A DNA stretch of 64,000 bases, taken from contig CAUJHQ010000083.1 of assembly GCA_963204815.1 (NCBI GenBank), positions 19,445-83,444 on the forward strand. The letters are read 5' to 3'. Position 1 is the stretch's first letter, and each line of letters begins with the position of its first letter. The notes beneath the pieces are model-generated. The model did not search any database. It saw only the letters and a program-made list of their open reading frames with translations, and was not told the origin of the DNA. The position numbers and the translations under genes were made by a program. Below are positions 49,499-58,032 of the stretch, one piece after another. The DNA comes from Pseudomonadota bacterium (GTDB lineage: Bacteria; Pseudomonadota; Gammaproteobacteria; Burkholderiales; Burkholderiaceae_C).

Positions 49499-50875
49499 AT
49501 GTTGAGCCCCATTCAAGATTCCGAGGTGCACGGCGACTGGCACGAGTGCCTGGGCCGTGCCGGCCCGGCCACGCGCCGCTGGGTCACCACCATCGTCGAC
49601 GCCGGCGCCGAGCAGGTGTCCGACCGCTTCTACGCCGCCATGCTGGCCGACCCACGCGCCGGCGCGATGCTTGACCACGAGGTCGTCAACCGCCGCCTGC
49701 ACGGGTCGATGGTGCGCTGGCTGCGCCAGCTCTTCGACCCGGCGTCGACGCCCGAGCAGGTCTTCGCCGTGCAACGCAAGACCGGCGAGGTGCACGCGCG
49801 CATCGGCGTCTCGATCGAGCTGCTGGCGCGCGGCGCGCGCGAGGTCAAGCGCGCGCTGACGCTGCGGCTGGCCGCCGCTGGCGGGCCGCCGCAACGGCTG
49901 GCCGAGGCCATCGCCTACGTCTACGAGCTCATCGACCTCGCGCTCGGCTTGATGGGCGAGAGCTACGCGCAGAACGCCGACCGCCAGACGCGTGCCGACG
50001 AGGCCTACCGCCTGTTCTTCCTGAGCCAGGACCTGGCCGCCGAGCGCGAGCGCCAGCGTTCGCGGCTGCTCGAGTGGGCGCACCAGATCCTGGTGCGCAA
50101 CTACTGGGAGGCCCCGAGCGGCAACGAATCGGTGGGCAGCGCAGGCTCGGAGTTCAGCCTCTGGCTCGAGCACAAGGCGGCGATCCTGTTCGACGGCGCG
50201 CCGGAGATCGGCCAGATCCGCGCCAACATCGCCACCGTCGACGGCGAACTGCTGCCGCGGCTGGCGCGCGCGCGTGCCGAGCCCGACGCGGCGCGCGCCG
50301 TCGTCGCCGAGATCAACCAGCGCATCGGCGAGGTGAAGGCGCTGCTGGCGGCCGTGTTCGACCGCTTCATCGACCACGAGGACGGCCGCGACGGCGTCAC
50401 GCCGCGCCTGCTGAGCCGGCGCTACTTCCCTTCGGTGGCCAAGCGCGAGATCGGCTACGCGCAGGCGCACGCCAGCCGCTTCGCGCTGCTGCTCTTCGAC
50501 ATCGACGCCTTCGATGCGCTGCGCGAGTCGCTCGGCGCTGCCGCCGGCGATGCCGTGCTGGCGGCGGTGGGCGACGTGCTGGCCGACCACGTGCGCGCCG
50601 GCGACTTCGTCTTCCGGCTCGCCGACGACCAGTTCCTCGTGCTGCTCGTCGACGTCGACGAGGCAGGCCTCGCGGCCGTGGCCGACGCGCTGCGCCGCCG
50701 CATCGAGCGCCTGCCGCCGCGCGCCGGTCCCTTCCCGAGCGCGCCGGTCACGGTGTGCGTGGGCGGCGCGCTGTTCGATGGCCACCCGGACTATCAGCGC
50801 CTGCTCGAGCGCGCCAAGGCGGCGCTGCGGCGTGCGCAGCTGGCGGGCGTGAACCGGCTCGACCTCGCCGGCTGA
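49499..50875 (+). CDS. dosC: DosC-like globin-coupled GGDEF protein with degenerate active site
   Basis: A 458-residue protein close to E. coli DosC (YddV). The N-terminal globin (about 1-160) has proximal His99 in 'GEVHARIGVSIELL' and Tyr45 in 'FYAAML', which match the haem ligand and the distal Tyr of DosC. A middle helical segment (about 170-300) follows. The C-terminal GGDEF-type domain has 'LLFDIDAFDALRESLG' (Asp334/Asp336), but the GGDEF signature is 'ADDQF' (375-379) with loss of the key Glu. The haem sensor looks intact, but cyclase activity is doubtful; it may be an effector-binding or regulatory relic. The ATG at 49499 fits the family N-terminus. Confidence 0.85.
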   Translation: MLSPIQDSEVHGDWHECLGRAGPATRRWVTTIVDAGAEQVSDRFYAAMLADPRAGAMLDHEVVNRRLHGSMVRWLRQLFDPASTPEQVFAVQRKTGEVHARIGVSIELLARGAREVKRALTLRLAAAGGPPQRLAEAIAYVYELIDLALGLMGESYAQNADRQTRADEAYRLFFLSQDLAAERERQRSRLLEWAHQILVRNYWEAPSGNESVGSAGSEFSLWLEHKAAILFDGAPEIGQIRANIATVDGELLPRLARARAEPDAARAVVAEINQRIGEVKALLAAVFDRFIDHEDGRDGVTPRLLSRRYFPSVAKREIGYAQAHASRFALLLFDIDAFDALRESLGAAAGDAVLAAVGDVLADHVRAGDFVFRLADDQFLVLLVDVDEAGLAAVADALRRRIERLPPRAGPFPSAPVTVCVGGALFDGHPDYQRLLERAKAALRRAQLAGVNRLDLAG

Positions 50876-50879
50876 TCGG

Positions 50880-51362
50880 TCAGACCAGGCAGGCCTGCAC
50901 CGTGATGCAGGCGTCGCTCCAGGGCTGTGCGTCGCTCAGGTGCAGGTGCACGGCGAGCCCGCGCAGCGCCGCGTTCGGCAGCGGCAGCGGCACGGTGAGG
51001 TCGGCGTGGCCGTCCATCGCGCTCATCGCCGCCAGCATCTCGCCGGCGGTGAGCTCGCCGCCGCGGCCGTTGGCGACAGTGTCGATGTCGAGCACTTGCG
51101 CGTCGCCCCCGGCCACCACCCGCAGGCGGCGCACACGGCGCGGCGCGATGCCCAGGATGCGCAGCCCCGCGACCGCCGCCAGCGCGCCGGCCAGGCCGGG
51201 CTCGGCGAAGGTCAGGCGCACGGCCGCCGGCGCTTCGCCTTCCGCCGGCGTGGCCAGCGGTGCGAGCACACGGCCGGCGAGCGGCAGGCGCACGATGGGC
51301 CCGCCGTGGCAAGGGCCGGGAGACGCGGCGCGCCGGGCGGGTTGGGACTGTGAGACCGACAT
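50880..51362 (-). CDS. Hypothetical protein
   Basis: A 160-residue protein that I do not recognise. It is rich in Ala, Leu and Arg with strand-like segments: 'VRLPLAGRVLAPLATP', 'LRILGIAPRRVRRLRVV', 'DIDTVANGRGGELTAGEML'. No signal peptide or membrane helix is evident. The MSVSQSQ start at 51362 was preferred; a GTG-initiated frame from 51386 is possible. It converges with the dosC-like gene, ending 5 nt from it, and its promoter would lie in the AT-rich patch upstream. Confidence 0.5.
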   Translation of the reverse strand: MSVSQSQPARRAASPGPCHGGPIVRLPLAGRVLAPLATPAEGEAPAAVRLTFAEPGLAGALAAVAGLRILGIAPRRVRRLRVVAGGDAQVLDIDTVANGRGGELTAGEMLAAMSAMDGHADLTVPLPLPNAALRGLAVHLHLSDAQPWSDACITVQACLV

Positions 51363-51691
51363 GGACAGACGATAGAGATCGGGCACTTAAATGTCGTTAA
51401 CGCTGGTGTCGCGGGCCGTGGGCGGGTGCTCGGCGGCGCCCCTGGAAGCCCAAGCGAGCGGTGCCGGCGTGCACGCCGCGTGGTCGGCCGTGACCCGAAC
51501 CGCCGGTTGCATCTTCGGCCGTTCGACGGCGTCGGCCGATGGGGATGAGGTCGAGAACATGCTCGCCATTTTGATCATAAACAGCAAATGATGGAAGCCA
51601 TGAAATCGACTAAAACTATCATTTTGAGGATATTTCACGACGAGGCAGCGTCCGGGCTGCCTGCGCGGCAACGCCGCGCGCCGGCGTGGGA
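51363..51691. other. Non-coding region with low-GC patch
   Basis: These 329 nt lie between the hypothetical gene and the LysR gene (both minus). Most is ordinary GC-rich sequence, but about 51555-51645 is much richer in A and T than anything nearby. Within it AAATGAT (51586-51592) and ATCATTT (51618-51624) form a perfect dyad. It could hold the promoter of the hypothetical gene. No protein-coding signal convinces me. Confidence 0.5.
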
Positions 51692-52639
51692 TCAGCCCGA
51701 ACGGGCGGGTGTCGCCGCGCGCCGGCCGCGGCGCGCGGGCCGGCCCGGAATGCCCGCCGGCGCCTGCGCCGCGATCTCGTCCCACAGGGCCTGCGCGGCG
51801 GCCGACAGCGTGCGCCCGCGGCGGCGGATCCGGTAGATCGGCCGCACCGCCTGCCGTTCGTCCAGCGGCACCGCGGCCAGGCCGGGGCGGCGGCACAGCA
51901 GCAGCGCCAGCTCGGGCACGATGCTGATGCCGAAGCCGCCTTCGATCAGCCCGGCCAGCGTGCCGAACTGCGTGACCTCCAGGCCGGTGTCGTGCACCTG
52001 CGCCTTCGCCAGCCAGGCCTGCGTCTGCTGCCACACGCTGCCGGTGCGCACCGTCTGCACGAAGGGCCGGCCCTTCAGGTCGGCGAACTTCAGCGCCGCG
52101 CGCGCGGCCAGCGGGTCGGTGCGCGGGCAGACGACGAAGAAGCGTTCGTTGAAGAGCAGCGACGAGTCGAATTCGAGGTCGTTGCCGCGCTGAGCGTTGA
52201 GGCCGAAGTCGACCTCGCCGGCGGCCACCAGCGCGAGGCAGCGGTCGGACACCACGTCCAGCAGGCGCAGCGCCACGCCCGGGTGCGTGCGCTGGAAGCC
52301 GGCCAGCAGGCGCGGCAGCCAGTCGGCGCCCAGCGACGGCGGCGCCGCCACCGCGACGCGCCCGGTGTCCAGCGCGGCGCGGTCCTTCAGGTCCGACAGC
52401 GTGGCGCGGATCTCGTCGGCGATGCGGTGCGCGCCGGCCGAGAAGGCCTGGCCCTCGGGCGTGAGCGCCACGTTGCGCGTGTCGCGGTCGAACAGGCGCG
52501 CGCCGACCTGTTCCTCCAGCCGGCCGATCATCTGGCTGAACGCCGACGCGCTGACGTTGCAGCGCCGCGCCGCCACCGCGAAGCGGCGCGTCTCTTCCAG
52601 CGCGAGGAAGGCGTCGATCAGCCGGCCCGACAGATTCAT
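51692..52639 (-). CDS. LysR-family regulator
   Basis: A 315-residue LysR. The HTH is 'FAVAARRCNVSASAFSQMIG' (about 20-39), and the effector domain includes 'PSLGADWLPRLLAGFQRTHP', 'GEVDFGLNAQRGNDLEF' and 'GFGISIVPELALLLCRRPG'. It diverges from the AtuA-Bug-SDR operon with 88 nt between, so it most likely controls that operon. The C-terminus is basic (RRGRRAATPARSG). Confidence 0.9.
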   Translation of the reverse strand: MNLSGRLIDAFLALEETRRFAVAARRCNVSASAFSQMIGRLEEQVGARLFDRDTRNVALTPEGQAFSAGAHRIADEIRATLSDLKDRAALDTGRVAVAAPPSLGADWLPRLLAGFQRTHPGVALRLLDVVSDRCLALVAAGEVDFGLNAQRGNDLEFDSSLLFNERFFVVCPRTDPLAARAALKFADLKGRPFVQTVRTGSVWQQTQAWLAKAQVHDTGLEVTQFGTLAGLIEGGFGISIVPELALLLCRRPGLAAVPLDERQAVRPIYRIRRRGRTLSAAAQALWDEIAAQAPAGIPGRPARRGRRAATPARSG

Positions 52640-52727
52640 TCGATTCGCTTCACAGTCGTTCCGATAAATCCAGTTTACCGACACAGAAGCAGCCGCCACA
52701 CTGCGCCCCTGAACGGAGGAACGAGGG

Positions 52728-54086
52728 ATGCAGGACCTGGCGGTGGGGTGTGGCGCGGGCTTCTCGGGCGACCGGGTCGACGCCGCGTTGCCGGTGGTGC
52801 GCACGCTGGTGGCGCGCGGCGGCCCGGCGGCGCTGATCTTCGAGATGCTGGCCGAACGCACGCTCGCCACCGCGCAGCTGATGCGGCGCGCCGACCCGGC
52901 GAAGGGCTACGAGCCGCTGCTCGACCTGGAACTGCGCCCCGTGCTGGCCGAGAGCCTGCGCCACGGCATCACCATCGTCGGCAATTTCGGCGCCGCCAAT
53001 CCGCAGGGCGCCGCGCGCCGCATCGTCGAACTGGCGCGCGAACTGGGCCTTGCGCCGCCGCGCGTGGCGGTGGTCAGCGGCGACGACCTCTCCGGCGCGC
53101 CGCAGCGCGCGCTGCTGCGCGAAGCGCTGGGCGGCGGCTTCGACGAAGCGCGCTTCGTCTGCGCCAACGCCTACCTCGGCGCCTTCGAGATCGCCGACGC
53201 GATCCGGCAGGGCGCGCAGATCGTCGTCACCGGCCGCGTCGCCGACCCCGCGTTGACGCTGGGCCCGGCGATCGCGCACTACGGCTGGGCACGCGACGAC
53301 TGGGACCGCCTCGCCGGCGCCACCATGGCCGGCCACCTGCTCGAATGCGGCGCGCAGGTCAGCGGCGGCTACTTCGCCGACCCGGGCCGGAAAGACGTGC
53401 CGGGGCTGGACGACGTCGGCTTCCCGATCGCCGAGATTGCCGCCGACGGCAGCTGCGTCGTCACGAAGGCGGCGCACACCGGTGGCCTCGTCGACCTGCG
53501 CACGGTGAAGGAACAGCTGCTCTACGAGCTGCACGACCCGGCGGCCTACATCACGCCCGACGTGGTGGCCGACATCACGCAGGCCGAGCTGGTGCAGCTC
53601 GGCCCGGACCGCGTGCGCATGAGCGGCGTGCGCGGCCACGCGCGCACGCCGACGCTGAAGGCCTGCGTGTTCTTCGAAGGCGGCTGGCTCGGCGAGGCCG
53701 AGATCAGCTACGCCGGCCCGGGTGCCGAGGCGCGAGCGCGGCTGGCGATGGACGTGATGCACAAGCGCTGCGGCGCCGATATGGCGCTGCGCTTCGACCT
53801 GCTGGGCCTGTGCAGCATCCTCGGCGACGACGCCAACCGCCTGCTCGAAGCGGCGCCGCACGGCGCGCTGCAGGACCTGCGCCTGCGCGTGGCCGGCCGC
53901 CACGACGACGTGCGCGTCATCGACCGCCTGCTGCGCGAGGTGACCGCGCTGTGGACCGGCGGCCCGGCCGGCGGCGGCGGCGTGCGCACGGCCAAGCGGC
54001 AGCGGCTGTCGATGCGCTCGTGCCTGGTGCCGCGCAGCGGCGTGCCGGTGGGTGTCGAGATCCTCGAGCCGGAGGTCGCCGCATGA
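52728..54086 (+). CDS. AtuA-family (DUF1446) protein
   Basis: A 452-residue AtuA-like protein. It begins 'LAVGCGAGFSGDRVDAALPVV', with 'AALIFEMLAERTLATAQL' and 'GITIVGNFGAANPQGAARRIVELA' in pieces, and 'VVTGRVADPALTLGPAIAHYGW' in the second half, all typical of DUF1446. AtuA takes part in acyclic terpene and citronellol breakdown in Pseudomonas, but the family is much broader in Burkholderiales. A GAGGAACGAG ribosome-binding site precedes the start. The next gene encodes its usual small partner domain. Confidence 0.86.
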   Translation: MQDLAVGCGAGFSGDRVDAALPVVRTLVARGGPAALIFEMLAERTLATAQLMRRADPAKGYEPLLDLELRPVLAESLRHGITIVGNFGAANPQGAARRIVELARELGLAPPRVAVVSGDDLSGAPQRALLREALGGGFDEARFVCANAYLGAFEIADAIRQGAQIVVTGRVADPALTLGPAIAHYGWARDDWDRLAGATMAGHLLECGAQVSGGYFADPGRKDVPGLDDVGFPIAEIAADGSCVVTKAAHTGGLVDLRTVKEQLLYELHDPAAYITPDVVADITQAELVQLGPDRVRMSGVRGHARTPTLKACVFFEGGWLGEAEISYAGPGAEARARLAMDVMHKRCGADMALRFDLLGLCSILGDDANRLLEAAPHGALQDLRLRVAGRHDDVRVIDRLLREVTALWTGGPAGGGGVRTAKRQRLSMRSCLVPRSGVPVGVEILEPEVAA

Positions 54087-54436
54087 CCACCACCGCGACC
54101 CTCTACGACCACGCCCACGCGCGCACCGGCGACAAGGGCAACCGCGTCAACATCAGCCTCATCGCCTACGACGCCGCCGACTGGGACTGGCTCGTCGCGC
54201 AGGTCACGCCCGAGCGCGTGGCGGCACATTTCGCGCACCGCCGGCCGACGAACGTGACGCGCCACCTGCTGCCCAAGCTGGCGGCGATGAACTTCGTGCT
54301 CGACGACGTGCTCGACGGCGGCGTCAACGACACGCTGAACCTGGACATGCACGGCAAGTCGCTGTCCTTCCACCTGCTGACGCTGCCGGTGCAGCCCCCA
54401 TCGCAGCCCCCTTCGAAGACCGAGGAGACGAAATGA
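54083..54436 (+). CDS. AtuA-related ferredoxin-fold protein
   Basis: A 117-residue protein matching the C-terminal ferredoxin-like domain of AtuA-type proteins: 'LYDHAHARTGDKGNRVNISLIAY', 'RPTNVTRHLLPKLAAMNFVLDDVLDGGVNDTL' in pieces, 'NLDMHGKSLSFHLLTL'. In many genomes it is fused to the DUF1446 protein; here it is separate but overlaps it by 4 nt (ATGA). No iron-sulfur Cys motif is present. The two proteins probably act together on a CoA-linked or free acid substrate. Confidence 0.85.
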   Translation: MTTTATLYDHAHARTGDKGNRVNISLIAYDAADWDWLVAQVTPERVAAHFAHRRPTNVTRHLLPKLAAMNFVLDDVLDGGVNDTLNLDMHGKSLSFHLLTLPVQPPSQPPSKTEETK

Positions 54437-55389
54437 CGCTCATGAAGACCCTCGCCGCCGGCCTGCTGGCCGCGGCCGCGCTGAACGCCACCGCCCAGGC
54501 CTGGCCCGAGAAGCCGGTGCGGATGATCGTGCCGTTCCCGGCCGGCTCGGCCACCGACATGGCGGCGCGCGTCGTCGGCCAGCAGCTGCAGGCCGCGCTG
54601 GGCCAGAGCTTCGTCGTCGACAACAAGCCGGGCGCCGGCGGCAACATCGCCGGCAGCGAGGTCGTGCGCGCGGCGCCCGACGGCTACACGCTGCTGTTCT
54701 CGTCGAACTCGGCGGTGGCCTCCAACGTGGCGCTGCTGAAGAGCGTGCCCTACGACCCGCTGAAGGACTTCACGCCGGTGGCCGGCATCGCGCAGAACAT
54801 GCTGGTGCTGATGGTCAAGCCGACCTTCCCGGCGAAGACGCTGCCGGAGTTCATCGCCTACGCGAAGAGCAAGCCCGGCAAGCTGAACGCGGGCTTCGGC
54901 TCGTCGAGCTCGCAGGTCAGCATCGCGATGCTGAACAAGCTGGCCGGGCTGGAGACGATGTCGGTGCCGTACAAGGGCATCCCGCTGGCGGTGAACGACG
55001 TCGTCGGCGGCACGCTGGACTTCACGTTCGTCGACCTCGGCAATGCGCTGGCGCAGAGCAAGGGCGGGCAGCTGCGCGCCATCGCCGTGACGTCGGACAA
55101 GCGCAACCCGCTGGCGCCCGACTGGCCGGCGATCTCCGAGACGGTGCCGGGTTTCGACATCACGGCCTGGTTCGCCGTCGTCGGGCCGGCCGGCATCCCG
55201 AAGCCGGTGGCCGACAAGCTCAATGCCGCCATCGTGGCGCTGCTCGAGAAGCCCGACGCGAAGGAGCGCTTCGCCGCCATCGGCATGGCGCCGATGCCGC
55301 TGTCGCCCGACAAACTGAAGGCCTTCATGGCTTCGGAGATCGCGAAGTGGCAGCGCCTGGTCAAGGAAGCCAACGTCACGCCGGAGTGA
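54433..55389 (+). CDS. Bug/TctC-type tripartite tricarboxylate receptor
   Basis: A 318-residue periplasmic binding protein with a signal peptide (about 1-23, ending 'ALNATAQA'). Bug-family signatures are 'VRMIVPFPAGSATDMAARVVG', 'VDNKPGAGGNIAGSEVVRAAPDGYTLLF' in pieces, and 'GSSSSQVSIAMLNKLAG'. Bug proteins are the receptor part of TTT transporters but are usually orphans in Burkholderiales, as here; no TctA/TctB is adjacent. It overlaps the AtuA-ferredoxin gene by 4 nt. Confidence 0.92.
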   Translation: MTLMKTLAAGLLAAAALNATAQAWPEKPVRMIVPFPAGSATDMAARVVGQQLQAALGQSFVVDNKPGAGGNIAGSEVVRAAPDGYTLLFSSNSAVASNVALLKSVPYDPLKDFTPVAGIAQNMLVLMVKPTFPAKTLPEFIAYAKSKPGKLNAGFGSSSSQVSIAMLNKLAGLETMSVPYKGIPLAVNDVVGGTLDFTFVDLGNALAQSKGGQLRAIAVTSDKRNPLAPDWPAISETVPGFDITAWFAVVGPAGIPKPVADKLNAAIVALLEKPDAKERFAAIGMAPMPLSPDKLKAFMASEIAKWQRLVKEANVTPE

Positions 55390-55394
55390 ATGCG

Positions 55395-56138
55395 ATGAAG
55401 GTCATGCTCGTCACCGGCGCCAGCCGCGGCATCGGCGCCGCCATCGCCCGCGCCGCCGGCGCGGCCGGCTACCGCGTCGGCGTCAACTACCACCGCAGCG
55501 AGGCGGCGGCGCACGCGGTCGTCGGCGCCATCCGCGCCACCGGCGGCGAGGCCGTCGCGCTGCAGGCCGACGTGGCCGACCCCGCGCAGGTGGCGCGGCT
55601 CTTCGAGCAGGCCGATGCGCAGCTCGGCACGCTCGACGTGCTGGTCAACAACGCCGGCATCCTGGCGAGCTTCCGCGTCGACGCGCTCGACCACGCGCAA
55701 CTCGCCACTGTCTTCCAGGCCAACGTGTTCAGCATGTTCCACTGCGCCGGCCAGGCGGTGCGCCGCATGTCGACGAAGGTGGGTGGCCGTGGCGGCGCCA
55801 TCGTCAACCTGTCGTCGGTGGCCGCGCGGCTGGGCGGGCTGGCGGGCGGCGCGGCCTACGCGGCGTCGAAGGGCGCGATCGACACCTTCACGCTCGCGCT
55901 GGCGAAGGAGGTCGGGCTGGAGGGCATCCGCGTCAACGCGCTGCGCCCCGGCCTCATCGAGACCGACATCCACGACGTGCACGGCGGCGTCGAGCGCATG
56001 AAGGGCCTGGCCGCGACCGCGGTGCCGATGGGCCGCAGCGGCAGCGCCGACGAAGTGGCGCAGGCCGCGCTGTGGCTGGCGTCGCCGGCCGCGTCGTACG
56101 TGCACGGCGCCGTGATCGACGTCGCGGGCGGGCGCTGA
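55395..56138 (+). CDS. Short-chain dehydrogenase/reductase
   Basis: A 247-residue SDR with 'MLVTGASRGIGAAIARA' (TGxxxGIG), 'VLVNNAGIL', and the catalytic 'NLSSVAARLGG...YAASKGA' (Ser-Tyr-Lys). It probably oxidises or reduces a hydroxy intermediate of the AtuA pathway. It starts 5 nt after the Bug gene, so it is the last gene of the operon. Not closely related to the SDR at 27 kb. Confidence 0.88.
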   Translation: MKVMLVTGASRGIGAAIARAAGAAGYRVGVNYHRSEAAAHAVVGAIRATGGEAVALQADVADPAQVARLFEQADAQLGTLDVLVNNAGILASFRVDALDHAQLATVFQANVFSMFHCAGQAVRRMSTKVGGRGGAIVNLSSVAARLGGLAGGAAYAASKGAIDTFTLALAKEVGLEGIRVNALRPGLIETDIHDVHGGVERMKGLAATAVPMGRSGSADEVAQAALWLASPAASYVHGAVIDVAGGR

Positions 56139-56206
56139 CGGGCTGCGATTCTGGGGGGGCCGTGCGTGTCCGCCTGGGCACCGCTGCGCCGTAGGACAGG
56201 GGGTGA

Positions 56207-56225
56207 GGGGCGCAGGTCGCGCCCC
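56207..56225 (+). terminator. Hairpin downstream of the AtuA operon
   Basis: GGGGCGC (56207-56213) pairs with GCGCCCC (56219-56225) around AGGTC. It lies after the SDR stop and 20 nt before the next start. It may end the AtuA operon or affect translation of the next gene. No U-tract. Confidence 0.4.
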
Positions 56226-56245
56226 GCCTGCCACGGAGCGCTCCC

Positions 56246-56590
56246 ATGTCCCGCCGTTTCTCCATCGTCCTCTTCCTCGGCACGCTGGCCGTCGCGCTGA
56301 TCGGCGCCGCGGTGCCGGCACCGGCCGCCGCCCAGGAGGGCCTGCACGCCGAGGCCACGCTGGCCTTCCGCGCCGGCCGTTTCGCCGCCGCCTACGGCCG
56401 CTTCGCACGCGCGGCCGACGCCGGCCACGCGCCGTCGGCGCGCATCGCGCTGCTGATGTTCGAGCACGGCCGCGCGCTGTTCGGCAGCGACTGGGCCGCC
56501 AGTGCCGACCAGCAGCGGCGCTGGAACGCGCTGGCCGTGAACGCGGCGCGCGAGCGCCTCGTGACCGCCGACGTCAGCGGCCGCGAGTGA
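56246..56590 (+). CDS. Small exported Sel1/TPR-like protein
   Basis: A 114-residue protein with a signal peptide (about 1-29, ending 'APAAAQ'). The mature part has one helix-turn-helix repeat unit 'ATLAFRAGRFAAAYGRFARAADAGHAPSARIALLMF' in pieces, typical of Sel1/TPR-like repeats. Only one full unit is visible, so it may be a small scaffold or accessory protein. Function unknown. It lies 28 nt upstream of the PLP enzyme gene in the same direction. Confidence 0.6.
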   Translation: MSRRFSIVLFLGTLAVALIGAAVPAPAAAQEGLHAEATLAFRAGRFAAAYGRFARAADAGHAPSARIALLMFEHGRALFGSDWAASADQQRRWNALAVNAARERLVTADVSGRE

Positions 56591-56617
56591 CCCGGCGCGA
56601 GCGGCTATGCTGGCGCG

Positions 56618-57655
56618 ATGGACCTGTCACGCTTTCCCCGCCGCCGCTACACGCCCTTTGCCACGCCGCTGGAGCCGCTGCCGCGCTTCAGCGCCGCGCT
56701 CGCCGCCAGTTGCCCCGGGGGGCGTGCTCCCGAGGTCTGGGTCAAGCGCGACGACATGCTGGGCCTGTTCCCCGGCGGCAACAAGACGCGCAAGCTCGAG
56801 TTCCTCGTCGCCGACGCGCTGGCGCAGGGCGCCGACACGCTGGTGACCTGCGGCGCGCCGCAATCCAACCACTGCCGCATCACGCTGGCCGCGGCGGTGA
56901 AGGAGGGCCTGCGCTGCCGTTTCGTCATCGAGGAGCGCGTGCCCGACAGCTACGACCTGCACGCCAGCGGCAACAACTTCATGTTCCGCCTGCTCGGCGT
57001 GGAGGCGGTCACCGTGGTGCCGGCCGGCACGAACATGGCCGACGCGATGGCGAAGGTCGTTGCCGAGCTCGCCGCGGCGGGCCGCAAGGGCTACGTCATC
57101 CCCGGCGGCGGCAGCAATGCGCTCGGCGGCCTCGGCTACGTGGCCTGCGCGCTCGAACTGCAGCAGCAGTGCTTCGAGATGGGCCTGCGCTTTGACCGCG
57201 TGGTCGTGGGCTCGGGCAGCTCGGGCACGCACGGCGGCCTGCTCGCCGGCTTCCTGGGCGACCGCATCGACATCCCGATCGTCGGCATCGGCGTCAGCCG
57301 CGACCCGGCCGACCAGGAGCCGCTGGTGTGGAAGGAGGCGCAGGCCGTCGTCGACCTCATCGGCGCCGGCTTCACGGTGCCGCGTGAGGCGGTGCGCTCG
57401 GTGGGCGGCTACTGGCAGCCGAAGTATTCGGTGCCGAACGCGCGCATGGTCGAAGCGGTGCAACTGGCCGCGCGCACCGAAGGCCTGCTGCTCGACCCCG
57501 TCTACACCGGCAAGATCATGGCCGGCCTCATCGGCCTGGCGCGCGCCGGCGAGTTCAAGGGCGGCGAGCGCGTGCTGTTCCTGCACACCGGCGGCCTGCC
57601 GTCGCTGCACGCCTACGAAGGCGCGGTGCTGGGCGAGGTGCCGGTCGCGCCCTGA
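56618..57655 (+). CDS. PLP-dependent D-cysteine desulfhydrase/L-cysteate sulfo-lyase-like enzyme
   Basis: A 345-residue fold-type II PLP enzyme. The PLP lysine is Lys56 in 'GGNKTRKLEF'. 'VTCGAPQSNHCRITLAAAV' and 'VVGSGSSGTHGGLLAGFLG' are the substrate- and phosphate-binding regions of the D-cysteine desulfhydrase/ACC deaminase group. C-terminal 'LLDPVYTGKIMAGLIGLAR' and 'LFLHTGGLPSLHAY' match too. D-cysteine desulfhydrase (DcyD) and L-cysteate sulfo-lyase (CuyA) are close relatives and I cannot choose between them. The gene abuts the convergent DUF1428 gene. Confidence 0.82.
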   Translation: MDLSRFPRRRYTPFATPLEPLPRFSAALAASCPGGRAPEVWVKRDDMLGLFPGGNKTRKLEFLVADALAQGADTLVTCGAPQSNHCRITLAAAVKEGLRCRFVIEERVPDSYDLHASGNNFMFRLLGVEAVTVVPAGTNMADAMAKVVAELAAAGRKGYVIPGGGSNALGGLGYVACALELQQQCFEMGLRFDRVVVGSGSSGTHGGLLAGFLGDRIDIPIVGIGVSRDPADQEPLVWKEAQAVVDLIGAGFTVPREAVRSVGGYWQPKYSVPNARMVEAVQLAARTEGLLLDPVYTGKIMAGLIGLARAGEFKGGERVLFLHTGGLPSLHAYEGAVLGEVPVAP

Positions 57656-58018
57656 TCAGGCCTCGACGATCGTCTTGAAGCCGCCCCAGAACATGCGCTG
57701 GCCGTCGAAGGGCAGGTTCTTCGGGTCGCCCAGCGTGTCGAAGAAGGGGTCGGCCAGCACCGCCTTGTTGACGCGGTCGCGGTGCGCGCGCGACTTGAAG
57801 ACGATCCACGAGAAGACGACCGTCTCGCCGTCCTTCAGCTTCACCGCCTGCGGGAACGAGGTCAGCTTGCCGGGCTTCACGTCGTCGGCCACGCACTCGG
57901 TGGCCGCCAGCGCGCCGTGCTTCAGCCACACGCGCGCCGCCTTGCGCGCCAGGCGGCGGTAGGCGTCGACCTTGTCCAGCGGCACGGGAATCACGAATCC
58001 ATCCACGTACTGCGCCAT
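57656..58018 (-). CDS. DUF1428 family protein
   Basis: A 120-residue protein: 'YVDGFVIPVPLDKVDAYRRLARKAARVWLKHGAL' in pieces, 'VVFSWIVFKSRAHRDRVNKAVLADP' in pieces, 'PFDGQRMFWGGFKTIVEA'. This matches DUF1428 (YbaA-like, dimeric alpha-beta barrel); function is unknown. The ATG at 58018 gives the family N-terminus. It lies 14 nt downstream of the MFS gene in the same direction. Confidence 0.9.
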   Translation of the reverse strand: MAQYVDGFVIPVPLDKVDAYRRLARKAARVWLKHGALAATECVADDVKPGKLTSFPQAVKLKDGETVVFSWIVFKSRAHRDRVNKAVLADPFFDTLGDPKNLPFDGQRMFWGGFKTIVEA

Positions 58019-58032
58019 CGCGTAGCTCCAGG

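Noticed and set aside
51391..51591. Possible 66-residue plus-strand protein in the low-GC region
   Set aside because: No ribosome-binding site or recognisable motif, and it crosses the sharp composition change.
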